From contig NZ_PVEP01000004.1 of assembly GCF_002973535.1 (NCBI RefSeq), positions 131,501-195,500 on the forward strand: 64,000 nucleotides of DNA. The letters are read 5' to 3'. A program made the position numbers and the translations under genes. The DNA comes from Albidovulum denitrificans. Lineage in GTDB: Bacteria > Pseudomonadota > Alphaproteobacteria > Rhodobacterales > Rhodobacteraceae. Below the pieces are notes generated by a model. The model made no database searches and was not told the origin of the DNA. It worked only from the letters and a program-made list of their open reading frames with translations. Positions 1-8,940 of this stretch are shown here, in pieces (position 1 is the first letter of the stretch; the number at the start of each line of letters is the position of its first letter).

Positions 1-96
1 GCCCATCCGGTAGAAGAGGAGCGCGTCGGAATAGCGCCCCTTGATCTCCAGATATTGCGCCATCATCGGCGTCACATTGCCGTCACTTGTGTCCAC
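1..96 (-). CDS. mutS: MutS mismatch-repair ATPase, N-terminal fragment
   Basis: Only the first ~32 codons lie in the window. The reverse strand reads TPMMAQYLEIKGRYSDALLF followed by YRMG, the characteristic start of the MutS mismatch-binding domain I, just before the usual mismatch-reading Phe-x-Glu motif. The frame opens at a GTG (94-96); a second GTG at 73-75 and an ATG at 64-66 are alternatives, and a stop lies further upstream in frame. MutS recognises base mismatches and recruits MutL. It is transcribed away from maeB, an arrangement common in Rhodobacterales. The truncation is only the window edge. Confidence 0.9.
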   Translation of the reverse strand, partial: MDTSDGNVTPMMAQYLEIKGRYSDALLFYRMG

Positions 97-240
97 GCTG
101 TCCCCCGGTTTCCGGCGGAGCCTACAGAAGCGGGCAGGGGCGGAAAAGCCGAAATGATGTTGGCGTTAACGACCCATTGCGGCGTTGTGACGCGCCGCGC
201 CGGGCGCTATGACTGCGGGACTCAGGAGGAAAATCGGCCC

Positions 241-2511
241 ATGGCAACCAAGAACCGCGTCACGCCGGAAGAGGCGCTGGCCTATCACCTCAACCCCACG
301 CCGGGGAAATATGAGGTTGTCGCCTCAAAACCCATGGCGACGCAGCGCGACCTGAGCCTGGCCTATTCGCCGGGTGTCGCCGTGCCGGTGCAGGCCATCG
401 CGGACGCGCCGGAAACGGCCTACGACTACACGACCAAGGGCAACATGGTGGCCGTCGTGTCGAACGGGACCGCGATCCTGGGCATGGGGAACCTTGGTGC
501 GCTGGCCTCAAAGCCGGTGATGGAGGGCAAGGCGGTTCTTTTCAAGCGCTTCGCCGACGTCAACGCCATCGACATCGAGCTGGATACCGAGGACCCGGAG
601 GAAATCATCCAGGCGGTCAAGCTCATGGGGCCAAGCTTTGGTGGCGTGAACCTTGAGGATATCAAGGCGCCAGAATGCTTCATCATCGAGCAGCGGCTGA
701 AGGAGCTTATGGACATTCCGGTGTTCCATGACGATCAGCATGGTACGGCGGTGATCTGCGCGGCGGGGCTTTTGAACGCGCTTGAGATCTCGGGCAAGAA
801 GATCGAGGACTGCCGCATCGTCCTGAACGGCGCCGGGGCGGCCGGGATCGCCTGTCTGGAACTTCTGAAGGCGATGGGCGCGAAGCATGACAACTGCATC
901 ATGTGCGACACCAAGGGTGTGATCTGGCAGGGCCGGACCGAGGGCATGAACCAGTGGAAATCGGCCCATGCCGCGCGGACCGAGGCGCGCACGCTGGATG
1001 ACGCGATGAAGGGCGCCGACGTGTTCCTGGGTGTGTCGGCCAAGGGCGCGGTGACGGCCGATATGGTGGCCTCCATGGCGCCGAACCCGGTGATTTTCGC
1101 CATGGCCAACCCGGACCCGGAAATCACGCCGGAAGAGGCGCATGCCGTGCGCGAGGATGCGATCGTCGCCACCGGCCGGTCGGACTATCCCAATCAGGTC
1201 AACAACGTCCTTGGGTTCCCTTACCTTTTCCGCGGCGCGCTCGACATCCACGCCCGCGCGATCAATGACGAGATGAAGATCGCCTGTGCCGAGGCGCTGG
1301 CAAAGCTCGCGCGGGAGGATGTGCCGGATGAGGTCGCGATGGCCTATGGCCGCAAGCTGACCTTCGGGCGCGATTACATCATCCCGACACCCTTCGACCC
1401 GCGTCTGATCCACGTCATCCCGCCCGCCGTCGCCAAGGCCGGGATGAAGACCGGGGTCGCGCGACGGCCGATCATCGACATGGAGGCCTATGAGCTTCAC
1501 CTGAAGTCGCGGATGGACCCGACCGCCTCGATCCTGCAAGGCATCCATGCCCGCGCCCGTGCCGCACAGGCGCGGATGATCTTTGCCGAAGGGGACGATG
1601 CCCGCGTGTTGCGCGCCGCCGTTGCCTATCAGCGCGCCGGTCTTGGCAAGGCGCTGGTCGTCGGGCGCGAGGCCGATGTGGCCGAAAAGCTGACGGCCGA
1701 AGGGCTGGCCGACGCGGTGAAGGAGCTTGAGATCATCAACGCCGCCAACACGGTCCACCTTCAGGAGTACAAGGATTTTCTTTACGCGCGCCTGCAACGG
1801 AAGGGGTTCGACCGTTACGATATTCACCGCCTTGCCGCGCGGGACCGGCATGTCTTTTCCGCGCTGATGCTGGCGCATGGGCATGGCGACGGCCTTGTCA
1901 CCGGCGCGACGCGGAAATCGGCGCATGTGCTGGGCCTTATCAACCACGTCTTCGACGCGCGGGCCGAGGATGGGGCGGTCGGCATCACCGCTGTCCTGCA
2001 TCGCGGCCGGATTGTTTTCATCGGCGATACGCTGGTTCACGAATGGCCGGATGAGGAAGACCTCGCCGACATCGCCGAACGCGGTGCGGCGGTTGCGCGC
2101 GGCATGGGGATTGAGCCGCGCGCGGCATTCCTGTCGTTTTCGACCTTCGGTTACCCGGTCTCGGAGCGCGCGACGAAGATGCATGTCGCGGCGAATGTCC
2201 TCGACAAGCGCGGCGTCGATTTCGAGTATGAGGGCGAAATGACCGTCGATGTCGCGCTGAACATGGAGCAGATGGCGGCCTATCCGTTCTGCCGCCTGAC
2301 CGGCCCGGCGAATGTGCTGGTGGTCCCGGCGCGGCATTCGGCCTCGATCTCGGTCAAGCTGATGCAGGAAATGGCGGGTGCGACGGTGATCGGCCCGATC
2401 CTGACCGGTGTCGACAAGCCGATCCAGATCTGCTCGACCGGGTCGACGGTGAACGATATCGTCAACATGGCGGTGATTGCCGCCTGTCGTCTGGGGCAGG
2501 ATCGCCCCTGA
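241..2511 (+). CDS. maeB: NADP-type malic enzyme with C-terminal phosphotransacetylase-like domain
   Basis: A 756-residue multidomain malic enzyme that decarboxylates malate to pyruvate. The N-terminal catalytic half (about 1-410) shows AYSPGVAVP with the likely catalytic Tyr42, the metal-site segment HDDQHGTAVI and the dinucleotide loop LNGAGAAG. The C-terminal half (about 430-756) resembles phosphate acetyltransferase (FAEGDDARVLRAAV, TGATRKSAHVLG) and in this family is usually regulatory rather than catalytic. The frame is open far upstream, but ATG 241 follows a clear ribosome-binding site (caggagga) and gives the family length. It is divergent from mutS. The gene supplies pyruvate and reducing power during growth on C4 acids. 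Confidence 0.95.
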   Translation: MATKNRVTPEEALAYHLNPTPGKYEVVASKPMATQRDLSLAYSPGVAVPVQAIADAPETAYDYTTKGNMVAVVSNGTAILGMGNLGALASKPVMEGKAVLFKRFADVNAIDIELDTEDPEEIIQAVKLMGPSFGGVNLEDIKAPECFIIEQRLKELMDIPVFHDDQHGTAVICAAGLLNALEISGKKIEDCRIVLNGAGAAGIACLELLKAMGAKHDNCIMCDTKGVIWQGRTEGMNQWKSAHAARTEARTLDDAMKGADVFLGVSAKGAVTADMVASMAPNPVIFAMANPDPEITPEEAHAVREDAIVATGRSDYPNQVNNVLGFPYLFRGALDIHARAINDEMKIACAEALAKLAREDVPDEVAMAYGRKLTFGRDYIIPTPFDPRLIHVIPPAVAKAGMKTGVARRPIIDMEAYELHLKSRMDPTASILQGIHARARAAQARMIFAEGDDARVLRAAVAYQRAGLGKALVVGREADVAEKLTAEGLADAVKELEIINAANTVHLQEYKDFLYARLQRKGFDRYDIHRLAARDRHVFSALMLAHGHGDGLVTGATRKSAHVLGLINHVFDARAEDGAVGITAVLHRGRIVFIGDTLVHEWPDEEDLADIAERGAAVARGMGIEPRAAFLSFSTFGYPVSERATKMHVAANVLDKRGVDFEYEGEMTVDVALNMEQMAAYPFCRLTGPANVLVVPARHSASISVKLMQEMAGATVIGPILTGVDKPIQICSTGSTVNDIVNMAVIAACRLGQDRP

Positions 2512-2524
2512 GGGAGGGCGCGGC

Positions 2525-3397
2525 ATGACGATCTTCAACCTTGGTTCGATCAATATCGACCACTTCTATCGCCTGCCGCACCTGCCCCTGCCGGGGGAGA
2601 CGCTGGCGGCCACCGATTACAGCACCGGGCTGGGCGGCAAGGGCGCGAACCAGTCTGCCGCCGCCGCGAAGGCAGGGGTGCGGGTGGTTCATATCGGCGC
2701 GATCGGGGCCGACGGCGGCTGGACGATCGGGCGGTTGAAGGGCTGGGGCGTCGATACCTCGGCCATCGCGACCATCGACACGCCGACCGGCCATGCGATC
2801 ATCAATGTCGATGCCGGGGGCGAGAATTCCATCGTGATCTTTCCCGGCGCCAACCGGGCCATGCCGTTCGACATCGTCGAACGCGCGCTGGCCGGGGCGC
2901 GGCCGGGCGATACGCTTCTGATCCAGAATGAAACCGCGCATCAGGCGCAAGCCGCCGATCTGGCCCGCGCGAAGGGTCTGCATGTCATGTATTCCGCCGC
3001 GCCTTTCGATGTGGACGCGGTGCGCGCGGTGCTGAAAAACGTCTCTATCCTTGCCCTGAACGCGGTCGAGGCGCAGCAATTGACCGCCGCGATGGGCGTC
3101 ACGCTTGACGATCTCGACGTGCCTGAGCTTTTGGTGACGCGCGGTGCCGACGGGGCCGAATGGCGCGGCGACGGCAAGGTCTTTACCGCCGCGTTGCACA
3201 AGGTGACGGCGGTCGATACCACCGGTGCAGGCGATACCTTCGCGGGCTATTTCGCCGCCGGGCGCGACGCCGGGATGACCCCGGCCGAGGCGCTTGACCT
3301 TGCCGCTGCCGCCGCCAGCCTCAAGGTCACGCGGGCGGGTACGGCCGATGCGATTCCGACGCGGGATGAGGTGGCGGCCTTTCGCGTTAATGGATGA
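2525..3397 (+). CDS. PfkB-family (ribokinase-like) sugar kinase
   Basis: A 290-residue cytoplasmic PfkB-family kinase that should phosphorylate a sugar or nucleoside with ATP. It has the N-terminal signature STGLGGKGANQS (residues 33-44) and the C-terminal anion-hole/catalytic motif DTTGAGDTFAGY with general base Asp237. ATG 2525 lies 13 bases after the maeB stop behind gggagggcg, so the two genes are probably co-transcribed. The substrate cannot be read from the sequence: ribokinase is closest in style, but no ribose transporter is nearby. Its 3' end overlaps the convergent msrA gene by 11 bases. Confidence 0.85.
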   Translation: MTIFNLGSINIDHFYRLPHLPLPGETLAATDYSTGLGGKGANQSAAAAKAGVRVVHIGAIGADGGWTIGRLKGWGVDTSAIATIDTPTGHAIINVDAGGENSIVIFPGANRAMPFDIVERALAGARPGDTLLIQNETAHQAQAADLARAKGLHVMYSAAPFDVDAVRAVLKNVSILALNAVEAQQLTAAMGVTLDDLDVPELLVTRGADGAEWRGDGKVFTAALHKVTAVDTTGAGDTFAGYFAAGRDAGMTPAEALDLAAAAASLKVTRAGTADAIPTRDEVAAFRVNG

Positions 3398-4010
3398 ACG
3401 GGGCCGCGCTGCCCCAAAGCTGTTTCACCCGCTGATCCCGGCCGCAGGCCTTGCGGTAGAAGGCATAGGCACCCGCCTGCGTCTTCAGCCCCCGACGGGT
3501 CAGGACGATGTGCTTTCCACGATAGTAGTTCTGGTGTTCCTCACCGGCCTTATAGAAGGGTCCGGCGGGCAGGATCATGGTCGCCACCTTTCGGCCAAGG
3601 GCTGCTTGTGCCTTGGCTTTCGCGGCCTCGGCGGCGGCCTTTTCCGCGGCCGTCTTCACGAAGATCGCGGTCCGGTAGCTGGACCCGCGATCGCAGAACT
3701 GCCCGCCCGCGTCGGTTGGATCGACGGAGCGGAAGAAAAGCTCAAGGATCTGCTCATAGCTGATGCGGGCGGGGTCGTAGAAGATTTGCGCGGCCTCGTA
3801 ATGCCCTGTCTTTCCGCCTTTCACCTCCTTGTAGGTCGGGTTTCTGGTCTTTCCGCCGGTAAAGCCGGAAATGACGCCTTTGACCCCCGGCACGCTTTCG
3901 AAATCCGCCTCGACACACCAGAAACACCCCCCGGCGACCGTGGCGATGCTGGTCTTCGCAACGGCGGGCGAGGCCATCAGCAAAGCCAGGCTCAGGATCA
4001 TACGCAGCAT
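3387..4010 (-). CDS. msrA: Exported peptide-methionine (S)-S-oxide reductase
   Basis: A 207-residue MsrA that repairs Met-S-sulfoxide. The catalytic motif GCFWC places the nucleophilic Cys at residue 29; EEHQNYY and downstream residues fit the family. Unlike the usual cytosolic MsrA, it begins with a hydrophobic signal sequence (MLRMILSLALLMASPAVA), so it probably works in the periplasm. ATG 4010 follows aggaggtg. A much longer upstream frame exists but covers the divergent aminotransferase and is not coding. A periplasmic methionine repair enzyme is notable because a Met-repeat exported protein is encoded 6 kb away, although the two are not linked by operon. Confidence 0.93.
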   Translation of the reverse strand: MLRMILSLALLMASPAVAKTSIATVAGGCFWCVEADFESVPGVKGVISGFTGGKTRNPTYKEVKGGKTGHYEAAQIFYDPARISYEQILELFFRSVDPTDAGGQFCDRGSSYRTAIFVKTAAEKAAAEAAKAKAQAALGRKVATMILPAGPFYKAGEEHQNYYRGKHIVLTRRGLKTQAGAYAFYRKACGRDQRVKQLWGSAAPFIH

Positions 4011-4154
4011 GGGACACCTCCTGTTCGCGGCCAAACCCTCACCCGGTTTGCAGGTTTCAAACAACTCATCTTCGCGTGAGATCATCTTGCCGTGATCGCC
4101 CCCCTTGGCCTTCGCGGCGCCGCGCATTAGCGTCACGGCGAACGGAGGGCGCCC

Positions 4155-5054
4155 ATGACCGAACATGTCACCACCCATCAGGCCGAAGAGGATGCGCGCA
4201 ATGACGCGATCCTGATCTACGTCAACGGCCGCATCGTCCCGAAGGCCGAGGCGACGGTCAGCGTCTATGATTCCGGCTTCATGCTGGGCGATGGCGTGTG
4301 GGAGGGGCTCAGGCTTTACGACGGGCGCTGGTCCTTCATCGACGAACATATGGACCGGCTGTTCGAGGCGGCGAAGGCCATCGACCTTGACATCGGCATG
4401 ATGCGGGATCAGGTGATTTCCGCCATAACAGAGACGCAAAAGGCCAATGGCATGGTGACCGACGCCCATGCCCGGCTGATGGTGACGCGCGGGGTCAAGA
4501 CGCGGCCGTTCCAGCATCCGTCGCTGTCGCGGCAGGGGCCGAGCGTGGTCATCATCATGGAACATTCGCGGCCAAAGATCCCGCGGCCGATCCGCCTTGC
4601 CACCGTGCCGCATATCCGTGGCCTGCCGATGACGCAGGACCCGAAGTTGAATTCGCATTCGAAGCTGAACTGCATCCTTGCCTGCATCGCCGCCGAAAAG
4701 GCCGGTGCGGATGAGGGGCTGATGCTGGACGTCCATGGTTTTGTGAACACCACCAACGCCTGCAACTTCTTCATCGTGCGCAAGGGGGAGGTTTGGACCT
4801 CGACCGGCGATTACTGCATGAACGGGATCACGCGGCAGAAGGTGATCGACCTGTGCCGCGCGAACGGTATCCCGGTGTATGAGCGGAACTTTTCCCTCGT
4901 CGATACCTATGGCGCGGATGAGGCGTTCCTGACCGGCACCTTCGGCGCCCAGACCCCGGTGGGGGAGATCGACGGAAGGGTGATCGGAACCGGGCGGATG
5001 GGGCCGATGACGGAACGGCTGCGCGGGCTTTACAAGGCGCTTGTCACATCCTGA
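4155..5054 (+). CDS. Class IV PLP aminotransferase (branched-chain / D-amino-acid type)
   Basis: A 299-residue fold-type IV aminotransferase. Family marks are the N-terminal VSVYDSGFMLGDGVWEGLRL, the PLP-lysine region DPKLNSHSKLNCI (Lys164 or Lys170) and the phosphate-binding GITRQKVIDL. The frame runs about 20 residues longer at the N terminus than ordinary IlvE or D-amino acid aminotransferases. The start at 4155 has aacggagg upstream. It is followed 68 bases later by a sulfotransferase-like gene on the same strand, which suggests a shared small-molecule pathway rather than plain branched-chain amino acid synthesis. The true amino donor is unknown. Confidence 0.85.
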   Translation: MTEHVTTHQAEEDARNDAILIYVNGRIVPKAEATVSVYDSGFMLGDGVWEGLRLYDGRWSFIDEHMDRLFEAAKAIDLDIGMMRDQVISAITETQKANGMVTDAHARLMVTRGVKTRPFQHPSLSRQGPSVVIIMEHSRPKIPRPIRLATVPHIRGLPMTQDPKLNSHSKLNCILACIAAEKAGADEGLMLDVHGFVNTTNACNFFIVRKGEVWTSTGDYCMNGITRQKVIDLCRANGIPVYERNFSLVDTYGADEAFLTGTFGAQTPVGEIDGRVIGTGRMGPMTERLRGLYKALVTS

Positions 5055-5122
5055 ACGGCGCGCGCGCCCTGTAGCTACGAAAACCCTACGCCAAACCGAC
5101 GCAAACCTGACGGAGAACCGAC

Positions 5123-5845
5123 GTGAAAATCGCGATGTGGAGCGGGCCGCGGAACCTTTCGACCGCGCTGATGTACAGCTTCGCCGCGCGCGGCGATTGC
5201 GCCGTCTGGGATGAGCCGTTCTATGCCGCCTACCTGAAGGCGACGGGTATCGACCATCCCATGGGTAAGGCGATCATCGCCGGAAACGAAAGCGACGCGA
5301 CCAGGGTCGCCGCCGCCTGTTCGGGCGGAATTCCGCAAGGAAAGAGCCTGTTTTACCAGAAACACATGACCGTCCACATGATCCCGGAATTCCCCCGTGG
5401 CTTCATGCGGTCGTGTAAGAATGTGTTCCTGATCCGCCACCCCGCCCGCGTCGTGGCCTCTTACGCCAAAAAGCGCGAGGGGCCGACCCTGGCGGATATC
5501 GGCTTTGTCCAGCAGGCGGAATTGTTCGATCAGGTCGCGGATTGGAAGGGGCAGGCCCCGGTTGTGATCGACAGCCACGACATCAGGGATAACCCGACGA
5601 AAATGCTGGAGAAACTTTGCGTTGCGCTGGGCATTCCGTTCACCGAACGCATGCTTTCCTGGCCGGCCGGTCCGAAGGAGTATGACGGTGTTTGGGCGCC
5701 GCACTGGTACGGCGCGGTTCATCGGTCGACGGGGTTCGACGGTGCCGAGGGGCCGCTGCCGGAGCTGCCCGCCGGTTATCAGGCGCTCGTCGATCAGGCT
5801 TTGCCCTATTACGAACGCCTCAAGGCCTTTGCGATCAGTGCGTGA
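5123..5845 (+). CDS. Sulfotransferase-like P-loop protein
   Basis: A 240-residue protein of the sulfotransferase fold. The N-terminal segment MWSGPRNLSTALMYSFAARG corresponds to the PAPS 5'-phosphosulfate loop, and NVFLIRHPARVVASYAKK matches the 3'-phosphate-binding Arg/Ser motif of that superfamily. A GTG start at 5123 follows cggagaacc. It lies directly downstream of the class IV aminotransferase. It could sulfate an amino alcohol or other small molecule, but some members of this family have no demonstrated sulfotransferase activity, so the function is an inference from fold only. Confidence 0.7.
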   Translation: MKIAMWSGPRNLSTALMYSFAARGDCAVWDEPFYAAYLKATGIDHPMGKAIIAGNESDATRVAAACSGGIPQGKSLFYQKHMTVHMIPEFPRGFMRSCKNVFLIRHPARVVASYAKKREGPTLADIGFVQQAELFDQVADWKGQAPVVIDSHDIRDNPTKMLEKLCVALGIPFTERMLSWPAGPKEYDGVWAPHWYGAVHRSTGFDGAEGPLPELPAGYQALVDQALPYYERLKAFAISA

Positions 5846-5884
5846 AGTGCCGCGCCGTTAACGGACCCGTAAGGCAGCCTGCCA

Positions 5885-6760
5885 TCATCCGTCCCGTTTC
5901 GCGTTCTCTTCGTCCATCAGCGCCCGCAGGCCGGTGCGATAGTCGGGATAGCGCAGGGTCACGCCCAGATCGCGCTTGATCCTGTCATTCCGCACCCGCT
6001 TTGACTCGGCGTAAAAGCTGCGGGCCATTGGCGTCATCTCGGCCTCTTCGAACCGCACCTCGGGCGGTTCCGGCAGGCCCAGCAGGCGGGCGGCTTCGGA
6101 CAGCACATCCTCGGGCGGCGAGGGGTCGTCATCGGCGACGTTATAGATCGCGCCGGGATCGGGGCGCGCGACCGAAGCGGCGAGGACAGAGGCGATGTCA
6201 TCGACGTGGATGCGGCTGAAGTATTGGTTTTCCTTGATGATTCTTCGCGCGGTGCCGTTCCTGACTTTCTCGAACGGGCCGCGCCCCGGCCCGTAGATAC
6301 CGGCAAGCCGGAAGATATGAAGCGGCAGCCCGCTGGCCCCGGCAATCGCCTGCCATTGCCGTTCCGCCATCAGCCGGACCTTGCCGCGGCGGGTCGTCGG
6401 TTCAAGCGGCGTCATCTCGTCAATCCAGCCGCCGTCATGGTCGCCATAGACGCCGGTGGTGGAAAGGTACCCCACCCAGCGCAGATGCGGCGCGGCCTTG
6501 GCGACAGTATCGCCATAGGCCGCGACGACAGGGTCGCCGTCCGTGTCGGGCGCGATGGACAGCAAGAGATGGGTGGCGTCGTCCAGCGCAGGCCGCAAAT
6601 CCCCGCCCGGCCAAAGCTGTGCGTCTATGCCTTGGTCCTTCAGGCGGACGATCTTGTCGGGATCGCGGGTCGTGCCGGTCACCTGCCAGCCCCGCCCAAG
6701 CCGTCGCACGAAGGCCTGGGCGCTGTAGCCGCAACCGAATATCAAGAGCTTGCCGGTCAT
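5885..6760 (-). CDS. NAD(P)-dependent epimerase-like short-chain reductase (YeeZ-like)
   Basis: A 291-residue extended-SDR protein. The Rossmann motif is near the start (LIFGCGYSAQAFVRRL), followed by TGVYGDHDGGWIDE, where Tyr would be catalytic, and the substrate segment FRLAGIYGPGRGPFEKV. Family members annotated YeeZ or NAD-dependent epimerase have this size. ATG 6760 begins MTGKLLIFGCG; longer frames run into the gnd promoter. It is convergent with the sulfotransferase gene and divergent from gnd. The substrate is unknown, probably a nucleotide sugar or a small carbonyl compound. Confidence 0.75.
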   Translation of the reverse strand: MTGKLLIFGCGYSAQAFVRRLGRGWQVTGTTRDPDKIVRLKDQGIDAQLWPGGDLRPALDDATHLLLSIAPDTDGDPVVAAYGDTVAKAAPHLRWVGYLSTTGVYGDHDGGWIDEMTPLEPTTRRGKVRLMAERQWQAIAGASGLPLHIFRLAGIYGPGRGPFEKVRNGTARRIIKENQYFSRIHVDDIASVLAASVARPDPGAIYNVADDDPSPPEDVLSEAARLLGLPEPPEVRFEEAEMTPMARSFYAESKRVRNDRIKRDLGVTLRYPDYRTGLRALMDEENAKRDG

Positions 6761-6879
6761 GGGCCGACTATCCGGCTTCACCCTCGCGAGAGCAAGCCCC
6801 GGCCATGGTTGGCGCGGCGGTCCGATGGTGGCAGGTTGGCGGCATGATTCCACATTGGCGATGAACGGGAGGGTGCGGA

Positions 6880-8280
6880 GTGACCCAGGCGCAGATCGGG
6901 CTTGTCGGGTTGGGGACGATGGGGGCGGCCCTAGCGCTCAACATCGCCGAAAAGGGCTTTCCCATCGCGGTCTGGAACCGCACCGGATCGGTCACCGAAA
7001 GCGTTCATTCCGGGGCGGGGGCGCTTTCCCCGCGCATCGTTCCGACGCAGACCCTGGCCGACCTGGTTGCCGCCATCGCCCGGCCCCGCGCCATCATCCT
7101 GATGGTTCCCGCCGGGCAGCCGGTGGACGATCAGATCGCCGCGCTGACCCCGTTGATGGAGGAAGGCGACCTTATCATCGACGCCGGGAACGCCAATTTC
7201 CACGACACGAACCGTCGCACCGCCGACGCCGGGCCGGTCCATTTCCTTGGCATGGGCGTGTCGGGTGGCGAGGATGGCGCGCGTCACGGGCCGTCGATCA
7301 TGGGTGGCGGGGACCGGGCCGACTGGGACCGTGTCGCGCCGATCCTGACCGCGATCGCCGCGAAGGCAGAGGACGGGACGCCTTGCGCGAAATGGATGGG
7401 TGAGGCGGGCGCCGGGCATTTCGTCAAGACCGTCCACAACGGCATCGAATATGCCGATATGCAAATGATCGCAGAGGTTTACGGGATCATGCGCGACGGG
7501 CTTGGGCTGTCGGCAGGCGAGGTGTCCGGGGTTTTCGCGGGCTGGAACACGGGGGTTCTGCACTCTTATCTGGTGGAGATCACCGCGACGGTTGCGGCGG
7601 CGACGGACCCCGCGACGGGTGCGCCGATGCCGGATGTCATCCTTGACGCGGCGGGGCAGAAGGGAACCGGGCGCTGGACCGCGATCGAGGCGCAGCATCT
7701 GGCCGCGCCGGTCCCGGTGATCGAGGCGGCGGTGATGGCGCGCAACGTCTCTGCCCGCGTGGCGGAGCGGGCGGCGGGGCAGGCCCGGTTCGGGGCAGCG
7801 CCCGGTCCGGTGACGATCACCGTCGACGCGCTGGAACAGGCGATGATCGCGGGCAAGATCCTGTGTTACGCGCAGGGTTTTGGCATGATCGAGGCGGCGG
7901 GGCGGGAGTTCGGCTGGACGCTCGACCTGCCCGAAATCGCGCGCGTCTGGCGGGCGGGCTGCATCATCCGGTCTTCGATGCTGAACGACATGGCCGCGGC
8001 GCTGGCCGAGGATGCGGGCCGGAACCTGATGCTCGCCCCGACATTTGCGCGGCTGCTTGAGGGGAACGGTCCCGCGCTGCGCGAGGTTGTGGGGCAGGGC
8101 GCGCTGGGCGGTCACGCGGTTCCGGCGCTGGCCGCCGGTCTTTTCTGGTTCGACATGATGCGGACGGGGCGTGGGACGGCCAACATGATCCAGGCGCAGC
8201 GCGATTATTTCGGCGCCCACGGGTTCGACCGGCTGGATGGGCGCGACAGCCATCATGGACCATGGTGGCCGCAGGGCTGA
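6880..8280 (+). CDS. gnd: 6-phosphogluconate dehydrogenase (decarboxylating)
   Basis: A 466-residue enzyme that converts 6-phosphogluconate to ribulose 5-phosphate with NAD(P)H in the pentose phosphate pathway. Visible marks are the dinucleotide loop GLVGLGTMGAALALNIAEKG, VWNRT at the end of beta 2 (Asn-Arg-Thr suggests NADP), MGVSGGEDGARHGPSIMGGG, and the catalytic Lys/Asn/Glu segment GHFVKTVHNGIEY. A GTG start at 6880 has gggagggtg upstream. It is a lone gene: zwf and pgl are not adjacent. A 7-bp hairpin immediately follows the stop. Confidence 0.95.
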   Translation: MTQAQIGLVGLGTMGAALALNIAEKGFPIAVWNRTGSVTESVHSGAGALSPRIVPTQTLADLVAAIARPRAIILMVPAGQPVDDQIAALTPLMEEGDLIIDAGNANFHDTNRRTADAGPVHFLGMGVSGGEDGARHGPSIMGGGDRADWDRVAPILTAIAAKAEDGTPCAKWMGEAGAGHFVKTVHNGIEYADMQMIAEVYGIMRDGLGLSAGEVSGVFAGWNTGVLHSYLVEITATVAAATDPATGAPMPDVILDAAGQKGTGRWTAIEAQHLAAPVPVIEAAVMARNVSARVAERAAGQARFGAAPGPVTITVDALEQAMIAGKILCYAQGFGMIEAAGREFGWTLDLPEIARVWRAGCIIRSSMLNDMAAALAEDAGRNLMLAPTFARLLEGNGPALREVVGQGALGGHAVPALAAGLFWFDMMRTGRGTANMIQAQRDYFGAHGFDRLDGRDSHHGPWWPQG

Positions 8281-8567
8281 TCGTCGCTTGCGACGATCCG
8301 TCACATGACAGGTGGCGCGGCGGCCTTTGTCAAATTGGCATCCGGTCGAGGGCTGTTTGGCCGGGATTTCAGAGGCTGCGCTTTATGAACCCTGCAAAAT
8401 TGTCATGGCCTTGCGGCGCGCGCCACTCCTAACACCCTGTATCAAAAAGAAAATCGGTGTCGCGCCCCAAGTCGCTTTAGTAAAAGCGGCGCCGGGTCGG
8501 CACGAGGGCTGCCGATCCGCCAAGTCACGCCCGGCCGCGTCGCGGGCAATCAAGAGAGAGCAGAGTC
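8281..8567 (+). other. 287-bp intergenic leader between gnd and the small anchored-protein gene
   Basis: A tight hairpin at 8281-8296 (tcgtcgc/gcgacga) follows the gnd stop but has no T-run, so it is only a weak terminator candidate. A second small inverted repeat, gctttagtaaaagc, lies at 8474-8487. The start region before 8568 has agagagagcaga as a purine-rich ribosome-binding site. No convincing gene, FNR box or tRNA is seen. Confidence 0.4.
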
Positions 8568-8870
8568 ATGTCTTCCCGTAGTTCGCTTGTTATCGGAGCT
8601 GTCGCCGTGCTGATTGCGGGGGCGGTCGGCTACTATGTCCTTAAGGGCAGCGATACCGCGACCGCTCCGGTGGCAGATCAAAGCCAGACAACGGCGCCGG
8701 CCCAATCAACCGCCGCGAAACCGGCGGCGACGGAACCGGCCGCATCGGCCAGCTCGGGTGCCGCGCCGGTCGAGAGCGCACCGACCGAGGCCGCGCCCTG
8801 CACGCAATATACCTGGAACGGCGAAGGCTGGGCCTGCACCGGTGCAGCCGCAGTGAGCGGCGCCAACTGA
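8568..8870 (+). CDS. Small membrane-anchored periplasmic protein with Ala/Pro linker and CTQYT motif
   Basis: A 100-residue protein of no recognised family. Residues 7-25 form one membrane segment (or uncleaved signal), residues 28-77 are a low-complexity Ala/Pro/Thr/Ser linker, and the end is a short tail CTQYTWNGEGWACTG with Cys78 and Cys90, which could form a disulfide in the periplasm. The tail shares CTQ-aromatic-T with the two WVCTQWT motifs of the Met-repeat protein at 9701, suggesting a common partner or ligand. A strong terminator follows at 8901, so it is a separate transcript from the operon starting at 9317. The ATG is preceded by agagagagcagagtc. Confidence 0.65.
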   Translation: MSSRSSLVIGAVAVLIAGAVGYYVLKGSDTATAPVADQSQTTAPAQSTAAKPAATEPAASASSGAAPVESAPTEAAPCTQYTWNGEGWACTGAAAVSGAN

Positions 8871-8900
8871 TCCCACCCCCCCCCCAAAGCGGTGGTACCG

Positions 8901-8940
8901 GAAGGCCCTGGGCATGCGAATGCCCGGGGCCTTCTTCTTT
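8901..8940 (+). terminator. Strong intrinsic terminator
   Basis: A 15-bp stem, 8901-8915 pairing with 8920-8934 with one G-U pair and a GCGA loop, is followed by ttcttt. It ends the transcript of the small anchored protein and isolates it from the operon that begins at 9317. Confidence 0.85.

Noticed and set aside
508-2553. Long minus-strand open frame (681 codons) opposite maeB
   Set aside because: Antisense shadow of a strongly supported malic enzyme; Arg/His/Asp-rich translation with no motif.
8312-8581. 89-codon frame before the small anchored protein
   Set aside because: No motif, poor start and overlap with a better-supported gene.
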